DNA of 64,000 nucleotides from Bacteroidota bacterium (GTDB lineage: Bacteria > Bacteroidota > Ignavibacteria > UBA10030), in NCBI GenBank assembly GCA_026416125.1, contig JAOAFT010000009.1:39508-103507 (forward strand), read 5' to 3'. Both the position numbers and the translations under genes were made by a program. The notes beneath the pieces were generated by a model. That model did no database searches. It saw only the letters and a program-made list of their open reading frames with translations, and was not told where the DNA came from. Below, in pieces: positions 57,611 to 64,000 of the stretch (positions are counted from its first letter, which is position 1; every line of letters begins with the position of its first letter).

Positions 57611-58705
57611 ATGAAAACTCAACTGAAACGGATTGGCATATTAACAGGTGGTGGCGATTGCCCAGGGTTGAATGCGGTTATTCGTAGTATTGCTAAACCT
57701 GCAATGACTGAGTATGGAGCAACAGTGATAGGGATTCTTGACGGATTTGAGGGATTTGTTGAAGGAAGAATGCGGGAACTTACACCGAAAGATGTTGCCG
57801 GCATTATTAACGTTGGTGGAACAATTCTTGGTACATCGAATAAAGGGAATCCGTTTATGTTCCCTGTGGAGACCCCGAAGGGTATTGAAATATTAGATTA
57901 CTCAAGCCATGCAATTCACAATTACAAAGATTGGAAACTTGATGCGCTCATCGCGATTGGTGGTGATGGTACAATGCACATCGTGGATCGATTCACAGAA
58001 CTTGGCTTAAATATGATTGGTGTACCTAAGACAATCGACAATGATCTCGCTGCAACTGATGTAACGTTTGGGTACCACTCTGCAGTGGCAGTTGCTACAG
58101 AAGCTCTCGATCGGTTGCAAACAACAGCCTCAGCACATCATCGTGTCATGGTTGTTGAAGTGATGGGACGATATGCTGGGTGGATAGCCCTTGGTGCAGG
58201 TATTGCTGGAAGTGCAGATGTTATCCTTATACCAGAAATACCATTTAAGTGGGAACGAGTATTTGAACATGTACTCTTGCGAAGCAAACGAGGAAATCGA
58301 TTTAGCATCGTGTGTGTTGCCGAAGGTGCGAAACCTGCAGAAGGTGAATTAGTGGTAAAAGAACTCGATAAGAAGCGAACGGATCCAATTCGACTGGGTG
58401 GAATTGGAGAACTTGTAGGAAAAAAGATTGAAGAAGAAACTGGACTTGAAACTCGTACTGTAGTCCTTGGCCATATTCTCCGTGGTGGAAGTCCAACAGC
58501 ATACGATCGTATACTTTCAACGCAATACGGCTACAAAGCACTCCAACTTGCTGCTGAAGGAAAGTTTGGCTACATGGTAAGCTTAAAAGGGACAGAGGTC
58601 ACTGCAGTACCAGTGAAAGAGGCTATTCTTAGTCTACGCACAGTCCCATTGGATTCACAACTCATTGCATGCGCTCGAGCTGTTGGCACCTGCTTAGGTG
58701 ATTAG
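57611..58705 (+). CDS. pfkA: 6-phosphofructokinase
   Basis: A 364-residue PfkA-family enzyme: GILTGGGDCPGLNAVIRSI at the N-terminus, IGGDGTMHIVDRF, PKTIDNDLAATDVTFGYHSAV, MVVEVMGRYAGWIALGAG and LGHILRGGSPTAYDR. Two residues predict the phosphate donor: Gly in GGDG favours ATP, whereas Lys in PKTIDND is the PPi-type residue. The mix (Gly/Lys) is found in the longer ATP-using branch, but the donor should be tested. It commits fructose 6-phosphate to glycolysis. The 81-base gap before it holds no clear promoter. Confidence 0.95.
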   Translation: MKTQLKRIGILTGGGDCPGLNAVIRSIAKPAMTEYGATVIGILDGFEGFVEGRMRELTPKDVAGIINVGGTILGTSNKGNPFMFPVETPKGIEILDYSSHAIHNYKDWKLDALIAIGGDGTMHIVDRFTELGLNMIGVPKTIDNDLAATDVTFGYHSAVAVATEALDRLQTTASAHHRVMVVEVMGRYAGWIALGAGIAGSADVILIPEIPFKWERVFEHVLLRSKRGNRFSIVCVAEGAKPAEGELVVKELDKKRTDPIRLGGIGELVGKKIEEETGLETRTVVLGHILRGGSPTAYDRILSTQYGYKALQLAAEGKFGYMVSLKGTEVTAVPVKEAILSLRTVPLDSQLIACARAVGTCLGD

Positions 58706-58711
58706 AAAACA

Positions 58712-59323
58712 ATGGCGAAAAATGTTCACGAGCAGCAACGGGAAGATAACATTATAGAACCAGCGCTGCTCCTTACCGCGTACTGCACTGGGTTGTTCCC
58801 AATGGCTGATGGAAAAGAAGGACCAATCCGCTGGTACTCACCGGATCCACGTGGAATTATTGAACTCAACGAATTTAGAGTTTCACGGAGTTTACGTCAG
58901 GTACTTAAAAAAAATATTTTTGAAATTCGGTATAATACAGCGTTTGAGAAAGTAATCCGTTGTTGTGCCGATCGCACCGAAACATGGATTTCAGAAACAA
59001 TAGTGAATAGTTACATTGAACTTCATAAACGTGGATATGCGCACAGCGTAGAATCGTGGATTGGAGATAGTTTTGCAGGGGGATTATATGGGGTTGCAAT
59101 TGGGGGTGCATTTTTTGGTGAGTCGATGTGCTCAAAAGTTTCAAATGCGTCAAAAGTGGCACTTGTCTACTTGGTTAATCGTTTACGGGAACGTGGTTAC
59201 CTTCTTTTAGATGTCCAGTTTCTCAATCCACATTTAATTCAATTTGGTGCGCGAACAATACCCCGGAGTGACTACGTAGAACGTTTACAGAAAGCAATAA
59301 ATAAATCATGTTCATTTATTTAA
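58712..59323 (+). CDS. aat: Leucyl/phenylalanyl-tRNA--protein transferase
   Basis: A 203-residue enzyme of the N-end rule pathway, transferring Leu or Phe from tRNA to proteins with basic N-termini, marking them for ClpAP. Motifs: [97 protein letters not shown] and [11 protein letters not shown]. It begins six bases after pfkA ends. Confidence 0.96.
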   Translation: MAKNVHEQQREDNIIEPALLLTAYCTGLFPMADGKEGPIRWYSPDPRGIIELNEFRVSRSLRQVLKKNIFEIRYNTAFEKVIRCCADRTETWISETIVNSYIELHKRGYAHSVESWIGDSFAGGLYGVAIGGAFFGESMCSKVSNASKVALVYLVNRLRERGYLLLDVQFLNPHLIQFGARTIPRSDYVERLQKAINKSCSFI

Positions 59324-59336
59324 AAGGGAGCATTCT

Positions 59337-60245
59337 ATGACAACAAATTTTCTCGAACCAGTTGTTCTTGAGACTTCGTTTCCAACTCTTACTCTAAAAA
59401 ACCGAGGGAAAGTAAGGGACATTTATGACCTGGGTAATTCGCTCTTAATTGTTGCAACGGATAGAATATCGGCGTTCGATGTTGTTATGAACGATGGTAT
59501 TCCCTACAAAGGAAAGGTATTAACCAAAATATCGAGTTTTTGGTTTGAACAAACAAAAGATATTATTCAAAACCATCTTCTTTCAAGCATTGTCTACGAT
59601 TTTCCATCAGAGTGTAAACCATACTGGAGCACGATGGACGATCGTACAATGTGGGTAAAGAAAGCAAAACCATTACCAGTTGAGTGTATCGTCCGTGGGT
59701 ATATTTCAGGTTCTGCATGGAGTGAATATAAGAAATCAAAAAGCGTATGTGGAATCGCCTTACCTGATGGGTTGGTAGAGTCTGCAAAATTTGATGAGCC
59801 ACTTTTTACGCCAACAACGAAGGCAAGTGTTGGTCACGATGAGAACATAACATTCCAACAAATGTGTGACATTGTTGGAAGAGATCTTGCAGAGCGAATA
59901 CGCGATATCTCAATTACGTTATATCTCCGTGGTTCACAAATTGCCGAGGAACGAGGAATTATTATAGCCGATACTAAATTTGAATTTGGTCTTGATGAAA
60001 AAGATGAACTTATTCTCATTGATGAAATTCTTACTCCCGATTCATCACGCTTTTGGCCGAAAGATAAATACGAACCAGGACGAAGTCAAGAAAGCTTCGA
60101 TAAACAGTTTGTAAGAGATTACTTGCTTTCGATTAATTTTGATAAGAAACCACCAGCACCAAAATTACCAGATGAAATTGTTTTCAAAACATCAGCACTA
60201 TACTTAGAAGCGCTGAAACGACTTACTGGTATCGAACTGGTGTAG
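59337..60245 (+). CDS. purC: SAICAR synthetase
   Basis: A 302-residue enzyme of purine synthesis that joins aspartate to CAIR using ATP. Motifs: [86 protein letters not shown] and [33 protein letters not shown]. This is the longer PurC type of about 300 residues. No other purine genes are adjacent. An AAAGGGAG ribosome site (59322-59329) precedes the start. Confidence 0.96.
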   Translation: MTTNFLEPVVLETSFPTLTLKNRGKVRDIYDLGNSLLIVATDRISAFDVVMNDGIPYKGKVLTKISSFWFEQTKDIIQNHLLSSIVYDFPSECKPYWSTMDDRTMWVKKAKPLPVECIVRGYISGSAWSEYKKSKSVCGIALPDGLVESAKFDEPLFTPTTKASVGHDENITFQQMCDIVGRDLAERIRDISITLYLRGSQIAEERGIIIADTKFEFGLDEKDELILIDEILTPDSSRFWPKDKYEPGRSQESFDKQFVRDYLLSINFDKKPPAPKLPDEIVFKTSALYLEALKRLTGIELV

Positions 60246-60247
60246 TC

Positions 60248-60667
60248 TTGGAATACATTCGAGTACTAGAGCACCCCTCTGATATCGGAATCGAGGTACA
60301 CGGGTTAACACTTGAAGAGCTGTTTCGGAACGCTGCCTATGGAATGTACTGTATCATGTTTGGCGGTCCCTATGAAAGCAATCGTGAGTATGTCATACAA
60401 GTGTCCTTGAAAAGTACAGATCCTGAACGATTGCTTGTTCAGTGGTTGAATGAGCTCCTCTATTATTTTGAGACTAGTGGTTTTATTTTTATTGATGCAA
60501 GCTTTGAAGAGTTGAGTGGAACTTCATTAAAGAGTAGAATTTTCGGTGCACCGTTACTGCATGCAAACCTTGAGGTATGTGTTGGAATTAAAGCAGTGAC
60601 GTACCATCGCTTATTGCTTGAACGAAGGAACGAACTGTGGTACGCACAAGTCTATTTTGATGTATGA
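60248..60667 (+). CDS. Archease, RtcB activator
   Basis: A 139-residue archease starting at TTG two bases after purC. Motifs: LEHPSDIGIEVHGLTLEELFRNAAYGMYCIM, RLLVQWLNELLYYFE and the end AVTYHRLLLERRNELWYAQVYFDV, matching the family pattern with Asp in HPSDIG as metal ligand. Archease promotes guanylation and turnover of RtcB RNA ligase. The stop overlaps the rtcB start (ATGA), the usual pairing. Confidence 0.93.
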   Translation: MEYIRVLEHPSDIGIEVHGLTLEELFRNAAYGMYCIMFGGPYESNREYVIQVSLKSTDPERLLVQWLNELLYYFETSGFIFIDASFEELSGTSLKSRIFGAPLLHANLEVCVGIKAVTYHRLLLERRNELWYAQVYFDV

Positions 60668-62097
60668 CAACGACACTCAAACAAATTGCACCGTACCGAT
60701 ATCTCGTACCAAAGAACTTCAAGAAAGGAATGCTCATTGAGGGGCTCATTTTTGCAAGTGATGAGCTTATTGGAGCAATTCAAAACGATGAGACAATCCA
60801 ACAAGTTGCAAACGTTGCAGCATTACCTGGTATGGTTGGGTATTCTCTAGCCATGCCAGATGCTCATCAAGGGTATGGGTTTGCTATCGGAGGAGTAGCT
60901 GCAGCAGATGTAGAAAAAGGGGTTGTTTCAGCTGGTGGAGTAGGATTTGATATTAACTGTGGTGTACGATTACTCTCAACGGATTTTACCATCGATGAAC
61001 TCCGGCCTTACCTTGATAATTTGCTCAACGAACTCTTTCGAGCAATCCCATGTGGTACAGGGAAAGGAGGGCGCTTGACTATCACGCAGAACGTTCTCGA
61101 TGAGGTACTTCAACGAGGTGCTCAATGGGCAGTTGAAAACAGATTTGGTACTCCTGAGGATATTGACCATACTGAGGAACATGGGTGCATGATACACGCA
61201 CAAGCATCTACTGTGAGTAAGCGAGCGAAAGAGCGAGGTGCACCTCAATTAGGGACCTTGGGATCTGGTAATCACTTTATTGAAATTCAATATGTTGCTG
61301 ATATTTACGACCAATCGGTAGCAAATGTTTTTGGGATACAGTTAAATCAAATTTGTGTTATGATTCATAGTGGTTCACGTGGACTTGGCCATCAGGTGTG
61401 TTCTGATTATCTTGAGACAATGAATGAAGCAATGTCGAAGTATAACATTCACGTTGATGATCGGCAACTTGCGTGTGTACCCATCCAGTCAAAAGAAGGG
61501 CAAGCGTACATTGCTGCGATGGCAGCGTCAGCAAATTTTGCATTTGCAAACCGCCAGATAATGACTCATTGGATACGAGAGAGTTTTCATAGTGTGTTAA
61601 AACGAGGCACGCTTCAGATTGTATACGATGTTGCACACAATATTGCAAAATTCGAAACCCACCAAGTACACGGGAAAGCTCATAAAGTCCTCGTTCACCG
61701 TAAAGGAGCAACGCGAGCGTTTCCAGCAAACACCCCTGGTGTACCAATGGATTATCTGACTGTTGGTCAACCCGTCTTAGTACCCGGAAGCATGGGAACT
61801 GCATCATATGTATTAGTAGGTACGCAGAGAGCGATGGAAGAAACGTTTGGTTCAACATGCCATGGTGCAGGACGTGCGATGAGTCGCCATGCAGCAAAGA
61901 AACAAGAGTCTGCTGATAGATTGATAGCAGAACTGAAAGCAAAAGGAATTCTTGTGCGAGGTGCGACGAAAAGCGGTTTGGTGGAAGAAAAGCCAGAAGC
62001 ATATAAAAATGTTGATCAAGTTGTTGAAGTTATGCACAACGCAGGAATCGCACGTAAAGTGGCACGATTGCTTCCACTTGGTGTTATAAAAGGATAG
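60664..62097 (+). CDS. rtcB: RtcB, RNA-splicing ligase
   Basis: A 477-residue GTP-dependent RNA ligase joining 2',3'-cyclic phosphate and 5'-OH ends. Manganese-binding residues sit in MPDAHQGYGFAIGG and GGVGFDINCGVRLL (Cys99), GTLGSGNHFIEIQ, HSGSRGLGHQV; the guanylated His is in TCHGAGRAMSRHAAKK. With archease it could perform tRNA or rRNA repair. Together with mrp and a NifU-like gene it forms a tidy plus-strand block. Confidence 0.97.
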   Translation: MTTTLKQIAPYRYLVPKNFKKGMLIEGLIFASDELIGAIQNDETIQQVANVAALPGMVGYSLAMPDAHQGYGFAIGGVAAADVEKGVVSAGGVGFDINCGVRLLSTDFTIDELRPYLDNLLNELFRAIPCGTGKGGRLTITQNVLDEVLQRGAQWAVENRFGTPEDIDHTEEHGCMIHAQASTVSKRAKERGAPQLGTLGSGNHFIEIQYVADIYDQSVANVFGIQLNQICVMIHSGSRGLGHQVCSDYLETMNEAMSKYNIHVDDRQLACVPIQSKEGQAYIAAMAASANFAFANRQIMTHWIRESFHSVLKRGTLQIVYDVAHNIAKFETHQVHGKAHKVLVHRKGATRAFPANTPGVPMDYLTVGQPVLVPGSMGTASYVLVGTQRAMEETFGSTCHGAGRAMSRHAAKKQESADRLIAELKAKGILVRGATKSGLVEEKPEAYKNVDQVVEVMHNAGIARKVARLLPLGVIKG

Positions 62098-62134
62098 CAG
62101 GAGTATTTACTTATGGAAAGGAACTATCTCATCA

Positions 62135-63220
62135 ATGAAAGAACTTACTATTGAGAATGTCCTCGATACCTTGAAATCTGTTGTCGATCCCGACCTCAAG
62201 AAAGACATTGTGACACTGGGTTTCGTTCGTAACTTAACAATTTCAGGCAACAATGTTTCGTTCGAGCTACAGTTGACCACACCGTCGTGTCCAATTCGCG
62301 ATCGATTTGTTGAACAGTGTAAAGAAATCCTTCATTCAACAATCGATGGTATTGGCACAATTAATATCACTCTTACAGCCAATGTTCGTGCTCATACCCA
62401 TAACCTGAAAGATCCTCTACTTCCCGGTGTAAAAAATACAATTGCAATAGCAAGTGGAAAAGGAGGCGTTGGGAAATCAACCGTGGCTGTTAATGTTGCT
62501 GTTGCACTAGCAATGGACGGAGCACGAGTTGGATTCCTCGATACAGATGTGTATGGACCAAGTGCACCACTGATGTTTGGTATTCAACAAAGGCCCCAAG
62601 CTGCAAACAATAAGCTGATGCCCATAGAAAAGTACGGTGTCAAAATTATGTCGATTGGATTTCTTATTAATCCAATGGATGCTGTCATTTGGCGTGGTCC
62701 CTTAGCGAGTGGTGCAGTTAAACAATTTTTAACGGATGTTGAGTGGGGTGAACTCGATTATCTCATTTTCGATTTACCTCCGGGAACTGGTGATGTTCAG
62801 TTAACACTGGCTCAAACTATTCCACTTACAGGTGCGGTAATTGTAACAACTCCTCAGGATGTAGCGCTTGCTGACGCAAAGAAGGGACTAGTTATGTTCA
62901 ATCGAGTCAATGTCCCTGTACTTGGAATTGTTGAGAACATGAGCTTCTACCTATGTAGCGCTTGTGGTCATCGAGATAACATCTTTGATAGCGGTGGTGG
63001 AAAGAAAACTGCAGAAGAACTTAATGTACCGTTTCTCGGTGAAATTCCTCTTCATACTGAAATACGTCATTCTGGTGATGTCGGTATTCCTATTGTGTAT
63101 AAACAACCAACATCACTTCTAGCGATCAGTATCAGACAGATCGCGCAACAAATAGCTGCACAAATAAGTATTCAGCATCTTGGACATCCTGAAAAACCTA
63201 AACTCGAAATTCTCCTTTGA
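62135..63220 (+). CDS. mrp: Mrp/NBP35-type Fe-S cluster carrier ATPase
   Basis: A 361-residue protein. Residues 1-90 are a MIP18/DUF59 domain (ENVLDTLKSVVDPDLKKDIVTLGFVRNL; LTTPSCPIRDRF). The ATPase domain starts with SGKGGVGKSTVAVNVAVAL (Walker A 108-115) and includes DTDVYGPSAPLMFG, DYLIFDLPPGTGDVQLTL and a CxxC (LCSACGHRDNIF) that binds a bridging Fe-S cluster. It delivers Fe-S clusters to target enzymes. The following NifU-like gene supports that role. Confidence 0.95.
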   Translation: MKELTIENVLDTLKSVVDPDLKKDIVTLGFVRNLTISGNNVSFELQLTTPSCPIRDRFVEQCKEILHSTIDGIGTINITLTANVRAHTHNLKDPLLPGVKNTIAIASGKGGVGKSTVAVNVAVALAMDGARVGFLDTDVYGPSAPLMFGIQQRPQAANNKLMPIEKYGVKIMSIGFLINPMDAVIWRGPLASGAVKQFLTDVEWGELDYLIFDLPPGTGDVQLTLAQTIPLTGAVIVTTPQDVALADAKKGLVMFNRVNVPVLGIVENMSFYLCSACGHRDNIFDSGGGKKTAEELNVPFLGEIPLHTEIRHSGDVGIPIVYKQPTSLLAISIRQIAQQIAAQISIQHLGHPEKPKLEILL

Positions 63221-63234
63221 ACCAAGGTTTCAAA

Positions 63235-63465
63235 ATGTTAACACCAGAAGCAATCGAAGAGACCTTACGACGAATACGCCCTTACCTTCAAGTTGATGGT
63301 GGAGATGTCGAATTAGCATCAATTCGAGAAGATAATATAGTAGAAATTCGACTTCTTGGTTCGTGTGCTCATTGCCCAATGTCTCTCATGACACTTCGAG
63401 CTGGTATTGAACGAGCACTTATGTTGGAGCATGAAGAAATACGCCGTATCGAACAAGTGCGATAA
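63235..63465 (+). CDS. NifU-like Fe-S scaffold protein
   Basis: A 76-residue NifU C-terminal-type domain: TLRRIRPYLQVDGGDVELASI and the cluster motif GSCAHCPMSLMTLRAGIERAL (CxxC). It holds and passes on a [4Fe-4S] cluster. ATG 63235 is chosen with AAGG seven bases upstream; an in-frame TTG at 63217 overlaps the end of mrp. With mrp it makes a short Fe-S assembly operon. Confidence 0.93.
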   Translation: MLTPEAIEETLRRIRPYLQVDGGDVELASIREDNIVEIRLLGSCAHCPMSLMTLRAGIERALMLEHEEIRRIEQVR

Positions 63466-63495
63466 GGATGAGAAAGTTTTTACAACATACTTTCC

Positions 63496-63515
63496 CACTA
63501 ATATAGTGTATTTTT
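63496..63515. terminator. Weak terminator between convergent genes
   Basis: CACTA (63496-63500) and TAGTG (63504-63508) form a short stem with a three-base loop, followed by TATTTTT. It lies between the NifU-like gene and the minus-strand enzyme, where a two-way terminator is expected. Only five base pairs support it. Confidence 0.3.
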
Positions 63516-64000
63516 ACTTACTGTTGATTCGATAGATGGCATAACTTACAGGTCCATTAGCAAGGGAGATGGTTCTCCCTTTTAGAGAAAGTTCTCCTTT
63601 TCCCGCAAGAAGCTGTGGTTTTTCGCACTCGTAGTTTAATATGACTTGTGCAGAAACATGCCGTTGTGCAGGGTTCAGTACGATAAGCAAGCGATTATTG
63701 TTATGTGCTCGGATGTATGCAAAGGGGTACTGAAAACTTTTTGTATAGCTTGGAACAAACTCTGCACTTGCACGAAGTGCAGGTTCTGATCGGCGAAGAG
63801 CAATGAGTTTCTTTACTTTATTCAGTAATGAATTGTTATTCTTCATTTGGGATTCCACATCTGAAGCATCGAATGAAGTATCAACTGCTCTGTAAAGTTT
63901 TTCGGGAGATGCTGAAGAAAATCCTTTGTTAATACCATTAGTCCATTGCATAGGTGTACGTGCACCGGCACGCCCCATGTAGCTACCTTCTGTGTGAGGA
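63514..64000 (-). CDS. GH13 alpha-amylase/glucosidase family enzyme, C-terminal end (truncated)
   Basis: The minus-strand frame is open to the window edge, so only about 160 C-terminal residues are seen. The first visible residues, EGSYMGRAGARTPMQWTNG, are the conserved region after the catalytic domain of oligo-1,6-glucosidase and trehalose synthase type GH13 enzymes, followed by LLNKVKKLIALRRSEPALRAS and a small beta-sandwich C-terminal domain. The catalytic residues lie outside the window, so substrate cannot be named. The gene faces the housekeeping block head-on. Confidence 0.85.
   Translation of the reverse strand, partial: PHTEGSYMGRAGARTPMQWTNGINKGFSSASPEKLYRAVDTSFDASDVESQMKNNNSLLNKVKKLIALRRSEPALRASAEFVPSYTKSFQYPFAYIRAHNNNRLLIVLNPAQRHVSAQVILNYECEKPQLLAGKGELSLKGRTISLANGPVSYAIYRINSK

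Noticed and set aside
61358..62002. Long minus-strand reading frame opposite rtcB
   Set aside because: rtcB is complete and conserved there; the reverse frame is Leu-rich without known features.
1..64000. CRISPR arrays, insertion sequences or prophage genes
   Set aside because: No direct-repeat arrays, transposases, integrases or phage genes were seen in either strand.

Overview
The window is an almost unbroken run of plus-strand genes from an AT-leaning bacterial genome. About 51 kb is one chemotaxis and flagellum locus, followed by about 12 kb of housekeeping genes. FlgH and FlgI (L- and P-ring proteins) imply an outer membrane. The 2x[4Fe-4S] ferredoxin, the MBL-fold hydrolase with its FGIVPK motif, Aat, and the flagellar gene order (flgB-flgC-x-fliE-fliF-fliG-fliH-fliI-fliJ-motE-fliK-flgD) suggest a flagellated member of the Bacteroidota/Chlorobiota neighbourhood (Ignavibacteria or Kapabacteria type). 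That placement is an inference of modest confidence; no rRNA is present to settle it. Many genes have good Shine-Dalgarno sequences, and GTG or TTG starts are common.

Layout. 2-1159: 3' part of a hybrid histidine kinase. 1418-3000: two small Cys-rich proteins, cheW, and a bacteriohemerythrin. 3217-10203: chemotaxis operon with a HEAT-repeat protein, cheR, a single-domain response regulator, cheY, a CheZ-like phosphatase, cheA, cheB and a small Cys-rich protein. 10317-20083: flgBC, a small unknown, fliEFGHIJ, motE-like, fliK, flgD and a flagellar operon protein. 20085-20202: a structured mRNA leader. 20203-21822: flgE, closed by a hairpin terminator. 21892-24327: twin pseudo-receiver/HDOD proteins. 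24531-51355: a tightly packed run with fliLMNOPQR, flhBA, flhF, flhG, a small membrane protein, fliA, an HDOD protein fused to a sigma region-4 domain, another HDOD protein, a GAF histidine kinase, a SwrB-like membrane protein, flgFGAHI, flgJ fused to a lytic transglycosylase, flgNKL, motAB, fliW, csrA, a second motAB, and a response regulator with a degenerate HD-GYP domain. 51437-51527: tRNA-Ser(GCT). 51605-63465: metH, ferredoxin, MBL hydrolase, queG, pfkA, aat, purC, archease, rtcB, mrp and a NifU-like gene. 63514-64000: minus strand, C-terminal end of a GH13 enzyme.

How it fits together. The locus encodes nearly the whole basal body, export apparatus, rod, hook and hook-filament junction, two stator pairs, and the signalling chain from CheA to the FliM/FliN switch. 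Filament parts (FliC, FliD, FliS), FlgM and chemoreceptors are not in the window. Regulation appears layered: FliA, FlhF/FlhG number and placement control, FliW-CsrA, five HD-superfamily regulators, and a folded leader on the hook gene. The points most worth attention are the HDOD-sigma4 fusion directly downstream of fliA and the flgE leader, where a CCCTCC anti-Shine-Dalgarno can pair either with the flgE ribosome binding site or inside a stable hairpin.
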